From an uncultured Clostridia bacterium (lineage in GTDB: Bacteria > Bacillota > Clostridia > Oscillospirales > Acutalibacteraceae): a DNA stretch of 52,024 nt. Where the stretch lies: the NCBI GenBank assembly GCA_947631855.1, contig CANRMX010000010.1, positions 1-52,024 of the forward strand, in the 5' to 3' direction. The translations under genes and the position numbers were made by a program. Shown piece by piece: positions 40,512 to 49,146 of this stretch (within the stretch, counting starts at the first letter, position 1; every line of letters begins with the position of its first letter). The notes under the pieces were generated by a model. The model saw nothing but the letters and a program-made list of their open reading frames with translations, did not search any database and was not told the DNA's origin.

Positions 40512-40538
40512 TTGGGATTTTAAGAGCATACGTCGCGA

Positions 40539-40567
40539 TTGACAACCCGCGAAAAACCGGGTACAAT
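40539..40567 (+). promoter_or_regulatory. Sigma-A promoter of the two small exported-protein genes
   Basis: TTGACA (40539-40544), a 17-bp spacer and TACAAT (40562-40567). Confidence 0.82.
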
Positions 40568-40609
40568 GGTTGTGCGGCTTCGATGGAAACCGCGGAAGGA
40601 GACTTTTCC

Positions 40610-41050
40610 GTGAAGCGATTTGTGTGCGCCCTGCTGATACTGTGCCTACTGGGCCTGAGCGGGTGCAGCTCCCCCGACCGCCTGCAAATGGACCTCTCCC
40701 AGGGCTACGGGGAAAATCTCAAGCTGCTGCACCTCAACGCCAGCTCCAAGGCCAATCTGGAACGCATCCTGGCCTTTGGGGAGGTTTTCCGGGAGGCCGC
40801 GCCCCTGGACAAGGAATTCCGCCTGTTTGCCTATTACCCGGACTATCGGCTCTCAGTGCAGGGGGCGTCCCTGCACGCCGACGAGAACGGCTTCGCCCTG
40901 GAGCAGGACGGCGGCAGCTTTACCGCCGTGCTGGACCTGAACGGCGGCTATCTGGACTTCTACTTCCCCACCGACGACGGTGAGGAGCCGGTGATCTACC
41001 GGGCCGCCACCACTGCCAGAGAATTCCTGGCCCTGGTGCACCAGGCGTGA
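40610..41050 (+). CDS. Small lipoprotein of unknown function
   Basis: 146 residues. GTG start 40610, about 10 nt after AAGGAG. Lipoprotein signal MKRFVCALLILCLLGLSGC with the lipidated Cys at 19. The mature part is a ~125-residue mixed alpha/beta domain with no family I recognise. The following gene overlaps or abuts it, and both share one promoter, so the products probably work together at the cell surface. Confidence 0.8.
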   Translation: MKRFVCALLILCLLGLSGCSSPDRLQMDLSQGYGENLKLLHLNASSKANLERILAFGEVFREAAPLDKEFRLFAYYPDYRLSVQGASLHADENGFALEQDGGSFTAVLDLNGGYLDFYFPTDDGEEPVIYRAATTAREFLALVHQA

Positions 41051-41085
41051 ACACCGCCCACGGAACGGAGGGAACGCATCCGCCC

Positions 41086-41595
41086 ATGAAGCAATTCATC
41101 CAAACCCACAAGCGCCGGCTGATCGGGCTCGCCCTGTTCCTGCTGATTGCCGGGGCCTGCGGGGCCTACATCGCCACCCATCTGGTGACCAACCCCGGCG
41201 AGCCGCTTTTCGCGATCGATCTCCAGCGGGTGGACAAAGCCGTGTTCCAGTGGAACGGGGAAACCCTTGCCTTTGAGGAGCCGGAGGAGCTGCGGCACAT
41301 CGTCAACACCCTCAACGAATTCCGGGTCTTCGACGCGGAGGAGATCGGCAAAGGCGAGATCCCCAGCGGCTCCTTGACCGGCCAGCTGGAAATCTATTGC
41401 GACGGACGATCCCAGCCGGAACTTTCCTTCACCTTTGCCCAATTCTTCGGGCTGGGCGTGGAGCGGTACAACCGCCTCAGCGAGGGCCCGGACACCATCG
41501 CCTATTACGATCCCCTGCGCCCCGGCACCATCGTCATAGACGGGTACGTCTGCCAGGGCAACGGCATCCCCGGGCTGTTCCGCTATCTGCCGTAA
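41086..41595 (+). CDS. Membrane-anchored protein of unknown function
   Basis: 169 residues from ATG 41086, 13 nt after GGAGGG; a GTG at 41047 overlapping the previous stop codon is an alternative giving 182 residues. One N-terminal membrane helix (IGLALFLLIAGACGAYIA) after a basic stretch, then an external domain of about 140 residues. No family recognised. It ends at a strong terminator. Confidence 0.75.
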   Translation: MKQFIQTHKRRLIGLALFLLIAGACGAYIATHLVTNPGEPLFAIDLQRVDKAVFQWNGETLAFEEPEELRHIVNTLNEFRVFDAEEIGKGEIPSGSLTGQLEIYCDGRSQPELSFTFAQFFGLGVERYNRLSEGPDTIAYYDPLRPGTIVIDGYVCQGNGIPGLFRYLP

Positions 41596-41610
41596 AAATT
41601 CTGGAAACTG

Positions 41611-41641
41611 AAAAGCCCCCGGAAACTCCGGGGGCTTTTCT
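41611..41641 (+). terminator. Terminator after the small exported proteins
   Basis: AAAAGCCCCCGGA pairs with TCCGGGGGCTTTT. The A/T tracts on both sides also suit the convergent minus-strand operon ending at 41672. Confidence 0.9.
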
Positions 41642-41671
41642 TATGGCTTCCTCAAGCAAAGTGCGATCCGC

Positions 41672-42112
41672 TCAGACGATGAGCATCCGCCGTTGATTCA
41701 CGTGGTGGCCGAACTCCGGCATGAACACGAAGCTCTCCTTGTCCGGGTCCAGCGTGTCCTGCAGCGCCGGAGGCATATAGCTGGACGTAAAGCAGAACCC
41801 GTAGGTCAGATCGTGCCAGCCCTGGGCCAGGCCGCCGGGCTTTTTGACCTTCAGCACCGCCGGGACGGTGGGATTCCAGTGGGTCTTGAAATCCACGGCC
41901 ATTTCGTCCAGAGCGTATTCCTCCCCGCCGAAGCACCAGGTGATCTGCTCCTTGGTGAAGATCTCCCCGTCTACGATCAGGGTGCCGGGCCGCAGCTGGG
42001 ACAGGAACACGCCCCGGTAGTAGGGCAGCCGGATCTTGAACTGGAAGCCGGTGACTTCGCCGTTTTCCACGGTGTTGCGAAAGCCCACGGACTGGATGAC
42101 TTCTCTTTCCAT
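41672..42112 (-). CDS. C-glycoside deglycosidase beta subunit (DUF6379 type)
   Basis: 146 residues. The sequence VIQSVGFRNTVENGEVTGFQ and LPYYRGVFLS matches my recollection of the small beta subunits (DfgB/CarC/Dgp type) that pair with a TIM-barrel alpha subunit to cleave 3-oxo-glycosides, including C-glycosides of plant flavonoids. The gene follows the alpha subunit with AAGGAGG overlapping its stop codon, so the pair is translationally linked. It is cytoplasmic; no signal. The native substrate cannot be told from sequence. Confidence 0.85.
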   Translation of the reverse strand: MEREVIQSVGFRNTVENGEVTGFQFKIRLPYYRGVFLSQLRPGTLIVDGEIFTKEQITWCFGGEEYALDEMAVDFKTHWNPTVPAVLKVKKPGGLAQGWHDLTYGFCFTSSYMPPALQDTLDPDKESFVFMPEFGHHVNQRRMLIV

Positions 42113-42125
42113 AACATTGGCCTCC

Positions 42126-42998
42126 TTAGTCGCCGATGAGATTTTTCAGCATGATGTGCTGTTTGCGCAGGGTCTGCCCCACCTCGTATCCGGGATCGTA
42201 CTTGTCCGCGCCCTCGTATTCGCTGAGCAGGTACCCGTCCCAGCCGTTCTCCTGCAGGAGCTTCACGATCTCGGGATACGGGATGGTGGTCTCCTCAAAG
42301 TCGTCGGACATGTGGATGAACTTGGCATGGCAGCAGTAGACATAGGGCAGCAGCGGCACGATGTCCTCGGGCACGTTGGGGGTGAAGGCAGGATCCTTCC
42401 ACTCCCCTTCGCCGAACTTGGAGCGGAATACGGAGAAGTCGATGTTCAGGCCGAAATTCTTCGTGCCGGTCTCCTCGATGAATTCCACATACTCCCGCAC
42501 CATCTTGCCGTTCAGGTTGGAGGGCGTGTGGATCTCCGGGCACATCTTGAGGCCCAGTTTTTCCGCCAGAGGCAGCGCGCCTTTGATGATCTCCCGCCAG
42601 TTCTCCACGGGCTCCAGGGCTGCGTTGATCACGGGCATCTTGGTGCGCAGCACCGTGAAGCCCAGCCGATGGGCCAGCCGCAGGTCGCGGCAGAGCATCT
42701 CGATGCTCTCCTCGGTGGTCAATTCCCGGCCGCCCAGCACGTGGCTGTCGATCCAGTGGCCGTACTCCACCGGCACCACCTCGTACTTGTCGCAGAGGCG
42801 GAACCAGTTCTCCACCCACGCGTCGGTGGGATAGGGATAGTTCTCGATGTGGGTGTTGGCCAAAATCTCGATGCCGTGGGCGCCCATGTCGTGGACGTCC
42901 TCAAAGCAGTCCTCCAGCGTCTTGGTCAGGCCGAATTCCGCGGAATAGCTGTACAGCGCCACGCCCCGCTTGGGGCCTTTGCGGTCATAAGTATACAC
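42126..42998 (-). CDS. C-glycoside deglycosidase alpha subunit / sugar isomerase-epimerase-like TIM barrel
   Basis: 290 residues of the AP-endonuclease-2-like TIM-barrel family. The expected metal ligands are Glu155 (CPEIH), Asp187 (NIDFS), His224 (CCHAKFIH) and Glu260 (LSEYEG). With the next gene's small beta subunit it forms the arrangement of characterised C-glycoside deglycosidases, which break the sugar-aglycone bond after C3 oxidation. Upstream lies the Gfo/Idh/MocA dehydrogenase that would supply the 3-oxo substrate. Confidence 0.85.
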   Translation of the reverse strand: MYTYDRKGPKRGVALYSYSAEFGLTKTLEDCFEDVHDMGAHGIEILANTHIENYPYPTDAWVENWFRLCDKYEVVPVEYGHWIDSHVLGGRELTTEESIEMLCRDLRLAHRLGFTVLRTKMPVINAALEPVENWREIIKGALPLAEKLGLKMCPEIHTPSNLNGKMVREYVEFIEETGTKNFGLNIDFSVFRSKFGEGEWKDPAFTPNVPEDIVPLLPYVYCCHAKFIHMSDDFEETTIPYPEIVKLLQENGWDGYLLSEYEGADKYDPGYEVGQTLRKQHIMLKNLIGD

Positions 42999-43010
42999 TG
43001 GGATGCCTCC

Positions 43011-44129
43011 TTAGAATTTGATCTCCCGGCCTTCCCGGGCGGAACGGTAGATGTTGTCCAGAATCTTGGTGACGGTAAACGCCTGCTCGGGCTTCACCAG
43101 GGGCTCGGTGTCGTTGAGGATGGCGTTCAGCCACTGATTGCACTCGATGACCTCGGGCTTGCCGCTGCCGCCGCCCTCGAAGAAGGCGATGGAGCCGCCG
43201 GCAGACAGGGTCTCCTCGGTGAGGCGGCCGTGGGAGGTCTTGTTGAGGATCAGGTCGTATTCGCCCTCGGCCTTGCTCATGCCGCCGATGATCTCCGCGC
43301 CGGCCTTGGTGCCGCACAGGGTGCAGGCGGCCTCCCGGCTCTCCTTCATGTTGATGGCCCAAGCGGCCTCCAGGAAGATGGTGGCGCCGTTCTTCATCTT
43401 GATGAAACCGAAAGCGGAATCCTCCACCTCATACTTCTCGGGATCCCAGGGCCCGAACATATTGCCCTGGGTGGCCTCGGGCAGATGGCCCAGCTTCTCA
43501 AACACGGAGCCGGTGACGCTCTCCACCTCGTAATTGTTCATCATCCACAGGGTGATGTCCAGCGCGTGGGTGCCGATGTCGATGAGCGGGCCGCCGCCCT
43601 GCTTGGATTTGTCCGGGAAAACGCCCCAGGTGGGCACGGCTCTCCGGCGGATGGCGTGAGCCTTGGCGAAGTAGATGTCGCCCAGATCGCCCGCCTGGCA
43701 GGCCTCGTGGAGCATCTGGGTGTCGTTGCGGAAACGGTTCTGGTAGCCGATGGTGAATTTCTTGCCGGAGCGCTTCCAGGCGTCCATCATCAGCTGGGCG
43801 TCCTCGGTGGTGGCCGCCATGGGCTTCTCGCACATCACGTGCTTGCCCGCGTCAAAGGCCGCCACGGTGATGGGGCAGTGGGCCACGTTGGGAGTCAGCA
43901 CGTGCACCACATCGATGGCCTGGTCCTTCATCACGTCGTGGTAGTCGATGTAGACCTTGGCGTCCGGGGTGCCGTACTCCTTGGCAGCCTTCTCGGCCCG
44001 CTCGGGGATGATGTCGCAGAACGCCACCATCTCGCACTTGTCCGCCTGGCTCTTGAGGGAGGGAAGGTGCTTTTGGTTGGCGATGCCGCCGCAGCCGATG
44101 ATGGCCACCTGCAATTTTCCGTTCTTCAT
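43011..44129 (-). CDS. Gfo/Idh/MocA oxidoreductase, probable glycoside 3-dehydrogenase
   Basis: 372 residues. N-terminal Rossmann domain with IIGCGGIA (10-17) and the family CEKPMA motif (about 98-103), then the substrate domain with GGGPLIDIGTHALD, whose Asp and His are the catalytic pair of this family. DgpA/CarA-type members oxidise the glucosyl C3 hydroxyl of C- and O-glycosides. That role here is inferred from the operon with both deglycosidase subunits. First gene of the operon, reading away from the Crp/Fnr gene. Confidence 0.88.
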   Translation of the reverse strand: MKNGKLQVAIIGCGGIANQKHLPSLKSQADKCEMVAFCDIIPERAEKAAKEYGTPDAKVYIDYHDVMKDQAIDVVHVLTPNVAHCPITVAAFDAGKHVMCEKPMAATTEDAQLMMDAWKRSGKKFTIGYQNRFRNDTQMLHEACQAGDLGDIYFAKAHAIRRRAVPTWGVFPDKSKQGGGPLIDIGTHALDITLWMMNNYEVESVTGSVFEKLGHLPEATQGNMFGPWDPEKYEVEDSAFGFIKMKNGATIFLEAAWAINMKESREAACTLCGTKAGAEIIGGMSKAEGEYDLILNKTSHGRLTEETLSAGGSIAFFEGGGSGKPEVIECNQWLNAILNDTEPLVKPEQAFTVTKILDNIYRSAREGREIKF

Positions 44130-44190
44130 GGGTGTGCCTCCTGTGAAAAAGATTTTTCGGGCTTTGCTGCCTTTATTCTACCACCGCCCC

Positions 44191-44219
44191 TTGCGCGGGA
44201 ATGTATCATGTGATACAAT
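44191..44219 (+). promoter_or_regulatory. Promoter of the Crp/Fnr gene, overlapped by a palindrome
   Basis: TTGCGC (44191-44196), a 17-bp spacer and TACAAT (44214-44219). The palindrome at 44202-44217 covers the spacer and part of the -10, a position for self-repression. Confidence 0.65.
44202..44217. promoter_or_regulatory. Perfect 16-bp palindrome, probable Crp/Fnr-type operator
   Basis: TGTATCA-TG-TGATACA, in the divergent promoter region. On the minus strand a TAGAAT -10 lies at 44176-44181, which puts the palindrome centre near -41 of the dehydrogenase operon, the class II activator position known for Crp/Fnr proteins. Confidence 0.65.
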
Positions 44220-44240
44220 GGATAAAAAAGAGGTGAAAAA

Positions 44241-44873
44241 ATGCAGACGCTGAATAATCCCCGCCTTCTCCAGGAGATGCTGGACAAATGGGCCGTCCGG
44301 GACTGGTTCGATACGCAGGCGCTGGACTTCCGGTTGGTGCGCTTTCGCAAGGGCGAGCTGCTGGTAGCCCCTTTCAAGCCCATGGACACCTTCTATTTCC
44401 TGGTGCGCGGCCAGGTGAATATCTACGGCCTCCGGGAGGACGGCAGCAGCTTCTCCGTGTACCTGGTGGATCAGGGCGTGGTGCTGGGGGATATCGAATT
44501 CATCCAGGAGAGCAGCCTGCCCTTCTACACCGAGGCGCGGGAGGACGTGCTGTGCGTGGCCCTGCCCATGGCGCCCAATCGGGCAGTGCTGTCCCGGGAC
44601 GTGCGGTTCCTGAACGCGATGCTCCGGAGCGTGGCGGAAAAGTTCCGGCTGTTTGCCCTGATCGGCCAGCCCGCCCAGCCGGTGGAGGAAAAGCTGCTGA
44701 CCTTTTTGAGCGAGATCCAGCCGGATCACACCCTCCACTCCATCAATGCCGGGGTGATGCAGCTCAATTGCAGCCGCAGCCAGCTGCAGCGGGTGGTGCG
44801 CAAGCTCTGCGCCCTGGGGCAGCTGAAAAGGATCGGCAAGGGGAAATACCGCCTAGCGGGACAGGCGCGGTAG
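44241..44873 (+). CDS. Crp/Fnr family transcriptional regulator
   Basis: 210 residues. An N-terminal cyclic-nucleotide-binding-like beta barrel (about 30-120) has RKGELLVAPF and a GDIEFIQ loop. A dimer helix and a C-terminal winged helix follow (about 150-205, INAGVMQLNCSRSQLQRVVRKLCALG with KRIGKGKYRL). The cAMP-contacting Arg/Ser pair is not evident, so the ligand is unknown. No Cys set for an Fnr iron-sulfur cluster is seen. Divergent from the deglycosidase operon and likely its regulator. Confidence 0.88.
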   Translation: MQTLNNPRLLQEMLDKWAVRDWFDTQALDFRLVRFRKGELLVAPFKPMDTFYFLVRGQVNIYGLREDGSSFSVYLVDQGVVLGDIEFIQESSLPFYTEAREDVLCVALPMAPNRAVLSRDVRFLNAMLRSVAEKFRLFALIGQPAQPVEEKLLTFLSEIQPDHTLHSINAGVMQLNCSRSQLQRVVRKLCALGQLKRIGKGKYRLAGQAR

Positions 44874-44937
44874 CGGGAATCCATCAAAAAAATCTGCTCC
44901 TTTTCAAAGAAATCTGCTATGCACGGCAGGATTTTTC

Positions 44938-44946
44938 TGCTATAAT
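44938..44946 (+). promoter_or_regulatory. Extended -10 promoter of the DUF362 gene
   Basis: TGCTATAAT, about 60 bp before the start codon, with no good -35. The sequence AAATCTGCT occurs twice just upstream (near 44890 and 44910) and may be an operator. Confidence 0.55.
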
Positions 44947-45005
44947 GAAGCCAAAACCGGCAGAGCGGCCACCGCCCGTGCCCGAATACTGGAGAGGTGT
45001 TTCAC

Positions 45006-45998
45006 ATGGCAGAAGTCAAGGCCGCCACCGGCGGCAATCGGTACGTGCCCTACGAAGAGCGCACCGGCAACGAGAGCATCGTCTATTTCACCCGCGACCT
45101 GTCCCCCGAGGGCATCGCCAAGGTCTACGACCGGGTGAAGGCCCACATCACCGGCAAGGTGGCCATCAAGCTGCACACCGGCGAGCCCCACGGGCCCAAC
45201 ATCATCCCGGCGGCCTGGGTGGAGACCTTCATGGAGAAGGAACTGCCCGACGGCACCATCATCGAGACCAACACCTATTATGAGGGCGACCGCTACACCA
45301 CCGAGCAGCACCGCAAGACGCTGGAAATCAACGGCTGGACGGACTTTACCACCGTGGACATTACCGACGAATTCGGCACCACCATGCTGCCGGTGAAGGG
45401 CGGCAAGTGGTTCACCGAGATGAGCGTGGGCAAGTCCCTGCCCGATTACGACTCCCTGCTGGTGCTCACCCACTTCAAGGGCCACACCATGGGCGGCTTC
45501 GGCGGCAGCAACAAGAATATCGGCATCGGCTGCGCGGATGGCCGCATCGGCAAGGGCATGATCCACGGCAATCAGAACGGCCCCTGGGGCGTGGTGGAGG
45601 AAGAACTGATGGAGAAGATCAGCGAATCCACCAAGTCCGTCATCGATTATTTCGGCCAGCACGTGACCTACGTGAATGTGCTGCGGAATATGTCCGTGTC
45701 CTGCGACTGCGAGGGCATGGACGCCCAGCCGGTGGTCACTCCCAACGTGGGGATCCTGGCCAGCGTGGACATTCTGGCGGCGGATCAGGCCAGCGTGGAC
45801 ATGATCGCGGCCATGACCGCCGAGCAGCACCACGATCTCATCGAGCGGATCGAGAGCCGCCACGGATACCGCCAGCTCAGCTATATGAAGGAGCTGGGCA
45901 TGGGCAACGACAAGTATGTGCTGATCGACGTGGACAACGGCGACCGGCGCATCACCGCCGCCGACGCAGTGGAGGGCGTTGTGCCCTTTGTCGGGTAA
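45006..45998 (+). CDS. DUF362 domain-containing protein
   Basis: 330 residues. The DUF362 core is seen from VAIKLHTGEPHGPNIIP through THFKGHTMGGFGGSNKNIGIGCADGRIGKGMIHG to NVLRNMSVSCDCEGM. The His/Gly-rich centre and the CDC pair suggest metal binding. No C-terminal ferredoxin domain is present, unlike some members. The biochemical role of the family is unknown. ATG 45006 follows GAGAGGTG. It stands alone between the regulator and the MATE gene. Confidence 0.87.
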   Translation: MAEVKAATGGNRYVPYEERTGNESIVYFTRDLSPEGIAKVYDRVKAHITGKVAIKLHTGEPHGPNIIPAAWVETFMEKELPDGTIIETNTYYEGDRYTTEQHRKTLEINGWTDFTTVDITDEFGTTMLPVKGGKWFTEMSVGKSLPDYDSLLVLTHFKGHTMGGFGGSNKNIGIGCADGRIGKGMIHGNQNGPWGVVEEELMEKISESTKSVIDYFGQHVTYVNVLRNMSVSCDCEGMDAQPVVTPNVGILASVDILAADQASVDMIAAMTAEQHHDLIERIESRHGYRQLSYMKELGMGNDKYVLIDVDNGDRRITAADAVEGVVPFVG

Positions 45999-46018
45999 AT
46001 CAGTCTCTATAAACACAG

Positions 46019-46044
46019 AAGCCCGCCGGTTTCCCGGCGGGCTT
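46019..46044 (+). terminator. Hairpin after the DUF362 gene
   Basis: AAGCCCGCCGG pairs with CCGGCGGGCTT around a short loop. The following T run is poor. Further inverted repeats lie at 46047-46069 (GCGTGGCG/CGCCACGC) and 46151-46199 (GAAAACCGGC/GCCGGTTTTC), the last next to the MATE gene end. No gene seen between 46045 and 46287. Confidence 0.7.
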
Positions 46045-46287
46045 ACGCGTGGCGACTTTGACGCCACGCTTTCGAGGGACAAACACGATCGCTGCGGCTC
46101 GCTGAGCTCGTCTTGCTCCGTGCTTTTTCCCCCGATTCCCCCTTTTCATCGAAAACCGGCTTGGCTTGCGCCCTTCGGACACCGCCTTCGCCGGTTTTCT
46201 CTCAAGGGGTCCCTTCGGCGGCGCATGTCCGCCTCCGGGACAAATTTGAAATAATGCTTTTCATTATGCGAGGGAACAGACATCGTT

Positions 46288-47631
46288 TTACAATTTGCGG
46301 TAGACCGTGCACCACATGGTGATGAAGCAGGCCAGCCCGCCGATCAAATTGGAGATGGGCTCCGCCAGGAACACGCCGTTCACGCCGAAGCCAATGGCAG
46401 GCAGCAGCAGCGTCAGGGGCACCACGATGATCACCTTGCGGAACAGCGAGAAGAAAATGGCCTGCTTGGCCTTGCCCAGCGCCTGGAACACCGTCTGCCC
46501 CACGAATTGGAAGGCCATGAACACAAAGCCGAAGAAGTAGATGTTGAGCATCCCCGCGCCGGTGACAATGGTCTCCTGCTCGCTGGAGAACACCGCCATC
46601 AGCTGCTGGGGGATCAGCATCACCAGCAGCCAGGAGAGCATGGTGTAGATGATCCCCACCACCGACACGAAGCGGATTCCCTCCTTCACCCGGCCGTTTT
46701 TCTTCGCGCCGTAATTGAAGCCCAGCACCGGCTGAGAGCCACCGGTCACGCCGTGCACCGGCATGGTCAGCACTTCCCGCACGGAACCGATCACCGTGAA
46801 GATTTCCACGAACAAGTCGCCGCCGAACAGTTGCAATTGATTGTTGCAGATGATCTGCACCAGGCTGTTGGTGCCCATCATCACGAAGCCGGAGAAGCCC
46901 AGGGCGGCGATGCGCTTCACCCGGGCGAAGCTGAGGCGCATCCGGCTGAGCTTGATCCGCAGCAGGGCCTTTTTGCCGGTGAGGAATCGCAGCACCCACA
47001 GGGCCGACACGCCCTGACTGATGATGGTTGCCAGCGCTGCGCCCCGCACCCCCATGTGCAGCCCGAAGATGAAGATGGGGTCCAGCACGATGTTCAGCAC
47101 GGCGCCCAACACGGTGGTGAGCATCCCCACCCGCGGGAAGCCCTGGGCGTTGATAAACCCGTTGAGCCCGGTGGCCAGCATGGTAAAGGCGGTGCCGAAA
47201 AGGTAAATTTGCAGGTACTGGTCGGCGTATTCCAGGGAAACCGGGCTGGCGCCGAACAGCAGCAGGATGGGCTTGCGCAGGGCGTAGCAGAATCCAAACA
47301 GCGCCGCCGAGGAGATCACCAGCAACGCGAACACGTTGCCCAGATAGATCTCCGCCGCCTCCTCGTCCCGCCTGCCCCGGGCCAGCGAAAACAGGGTGGT
47401 GCCGCCGGTGCCGAACAGGTTGGTGAAGGCGTTCACCAGCATGATCAGCGGGAAGGTGATCCCCAGCCCGGTCAGCGCCAGGTCGCCGATCTCGGGCAGA
47501 TGCCCTATGTAGATCCTGTCCACCACATTGTACAGCAGCTGGACGATCTGCGCCACCGTCAGGGGCACCGCCTGGGCCACGATCTGCCGCTTGACGGACC
47601 CCTTAGAAAAATCGCTGTTTTGCGCCGTCAT
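46288..47631 (-). CDS. MATE family efflux transporter
   Basis: 447 residues, about 12 membrane helices in two MatE halves. VPLTVAQIVQLLYNVVDRIYIGHL at the N-terminus and the GVTGGSQPVLGFNYGAKK motif in the second half are typical. It exports cationic drugs or metabolites using Na+ or H+. Substrate unknown; its position between glycoside-cleavage operons allows, but does not show, a role in removing toxic aglycones. Confidence 0.92.
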   Translation of the reverse strand: MTAQNSDFSKGSVKRQIVAQAVPLTVAQIVQLLYNVVDRIYIGHLPEIGDLALTGLGITFPLIMLVNAFTNLFGTGGTTLFSLARGRRDEEAAEIYLGNVFALLVISSAALFGFCYALRKPILLLFGASPVSLEYADQYLQIYLFGTAFTMLATGLNGFINAQGFPRVGMLTTVLGAVLNIVLDPIFIFGLHMGVRGAALATIISQGVSALWVLRFLTGKKALLRIKLSRMRLSFARVKRIAALGFSGFVMMGTNSLVQIICNNQLQLFGGDLFVEIFTVIGSVREVLTMPVHGVTGGSQPVLGFNYGAKKNGRVKEGIRFVSVVGIIYTMLSWLLVMLIPQQLMAVFSSEQETIVTGAGMLNIYFFGFVFMAFQFVGQTVFQALGKAKQAIFFSLFRKVIIVVPLTLLLPAIGFGVNGVFLAEPISNLIGGLACFITMWCTVYRKL

Positions 47632-47655
47632 TCTTTCTCCGCCCCCATAGTGCAG

Positions 47656-47728
47656 CCCGGCGGTTCGGGTGAAACGCCGGGCCTTTCGTCTATATGCCTA
47701 TTATACCAGACAGCATCGGTTTTTTCAA
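47656..47728 (-). promoter_or_regulatory. Promoter and leader hairpin of the MATE gene
   Basis: On the minus strand, TTGAAA (47723-47728), a 17-bp spacer and TATAAT (47700-47705). The short leader contains a GGCCCGGCG/CGCCGGGC stem (about 47656-47685) just before the ribosome binding site region, which could affect expression. Confidence 0.65.
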
Positions 47729-47778
47729 GTGCGCTTTAGGAGGAAGGCTCAGGTTTCGCTTGATCGGCGATGACTCCC

Positions 47779-49101
47779 TCAACCCTTGAGCCGCACCTCC
47801 AGCACGGCGTCCACCGGGTCGGGCAGCACGGGATCGGGCCCCAGATCGGCAAAGGCCAGGTCGGGATAATTGGAGCGGATCCACGTCCCGGCAGGAGGCA
47901 CTTCTGCGCCGGTGGCCACCCAGCGCATGGCGTCCACATCCTCGTCCCGGAGACCGAGCAGCGGCAGCGGCCCCACGGTGTTCTCGAACAGATGGTAGTA
48001 GAGCGTATTGCCCTTCCGGGTGATCCGCCCGAAATCCGGCTTCTCCATCCCGGCCTTGCCGCAGCCGTAGATGCTCTGATGATTCTTCGCCATCCAGTGT
48101 CCGATGTCCCGGAGAATGGCCTGAGATTCCTCCGGGATGTTGCCTCTGGCGTCGGGGCCCACATTGAGCAGCAGATTGCCGCCCTTGCTGACGCACTCCA
48201 CCAGCTTTTTGATCAACATGGAAGCCGGCTTAAAGAAATGGTCGTTCGCCGCGTAGCCCCAGTTGTTGTTCATGGTGACGCAGGCTTCCCACACCATGTC
48301 GTTGCCGGCCTTGTCCAAGATCCCCGTGGGCGGGACGATCTGTTCCGGGCAGGCAAAGTCCCCGTGATAGGGCTTGGGGTCGCCCTCCCAGAGAGAGCCG
48401 TAGCCGCCCTCGCCGCTGACCTCCAGGCGGTTGTCGATGAGGATACCCGGCTGCAGCTCCCGCACCATGCTCACCAGCTCGCTGCCCCGCCAGGTCTCGC
48501 CCTTCATGGGCATATCCGGGTTGTCGTAGGAGAAATCGAACCACATCAGGTCCAGCTTGCCGTAATTGGTGCAGAGCTCCCGCACCTGGCCGTGGAGATA
48601 GTCCAGATAACGATCAAAATTCCGATTCTCATTGGAATAGGCCGGGTCGTCCCGCATGGGATGGGCCAAATCGCCATAGTGCGGGTAATCCTCGTGGTAC
48701 CAGTCCAGCAGCGAATAGTACAACCCCACCTTGAGCCCCTCCGCCCGAAAGGCGTCCAGATATTCCCGGATCAAGTCCCGGCCGCAGGCGGTGTTGGTGG
48801 ATTTGAAATCCGTCAGCTGGCTGTCGAACAGGCAGAAGCCGTCGTGGTGCTTGGCGGTCATCACGGCATATTTCATGCCCGCCTCTTTTGCCAGCCGGGC
48901 CCACTTTTTCGGGTCGTAGTCTACGGGGTCGAATTCCTCAAAGTAGCGCATATACGCGTCCTTGGGGATGCGCTCGGTGCTGCGCACCCATTCTCCTCTG
49001 GCCGGGATGGCGTAGAGCCCCCAGTGGATGAACATCCCGAAGCGGGCCTGGGTGAACCACTGCACCCGTTCCTCATAGCTCTTGCGGTCAAATTGATACA
49101 T
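47779..49101 (-). CDS. GH29 alpha-L-fucosidase family protein
   Basis: 440 residues. GH29 catalytic barrel with FGMFIHWGLYAIPARGEW (21-38), TAKHHDGF (82-89) and the nucleophile region LMWFDFSYD, where Asp189 is the expected nucleophile. A small C-terminal beta domain follows. No signal peptide, so it acts inside the cell on imported fucosides. Last gene of an operon with a Gfo/Idh/MocA protein and a sugar isomerase/epimerase. Confidence 0.92.
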   Translation of the reverse strand: MYQFDRKSYEERVQWFTQARFGMFIHWGLYAIPARGEWVRSTERIPKDAYMRYFEEFDPVDYDPKKWARLAKEAGMKYAVMTAKHHDGFCLFDSQLTDFKSTNTACGRDLIREYLDAFRAEGLKVGLYYSLLDWYHEDYPHYGDLAHPMRDDPAYSNENRNFDRYLDYLHGQVRELCTNYGKLDLMWFDFSYDNPDMPMKGETWRGSELVSMVRELQPGILIDNRLEVSGEGGYGSLWEGDPKPYHGDFACPEQIVPPTGILDKAGNDMVWEACVTMNNNWGYAANDHFFKPASMLIKKLVECVSKGGNLLLNVGPDARGNIPEESQAILRDIGHWMAKNHQSIYGCGKAGMEKPDFGRITRKGNTLYYHLFENTVGPLPLLGLRDEDVDAMRWVATGAEVPPAGTWIRSNYPDLAFADLGPDPVLPDPVDAVLEVRLKG

Positions 49102-49146
49102 GTTGACTCCTCCTTTGCGCAGTCAAAAATGCAGATTTCCCTACCC

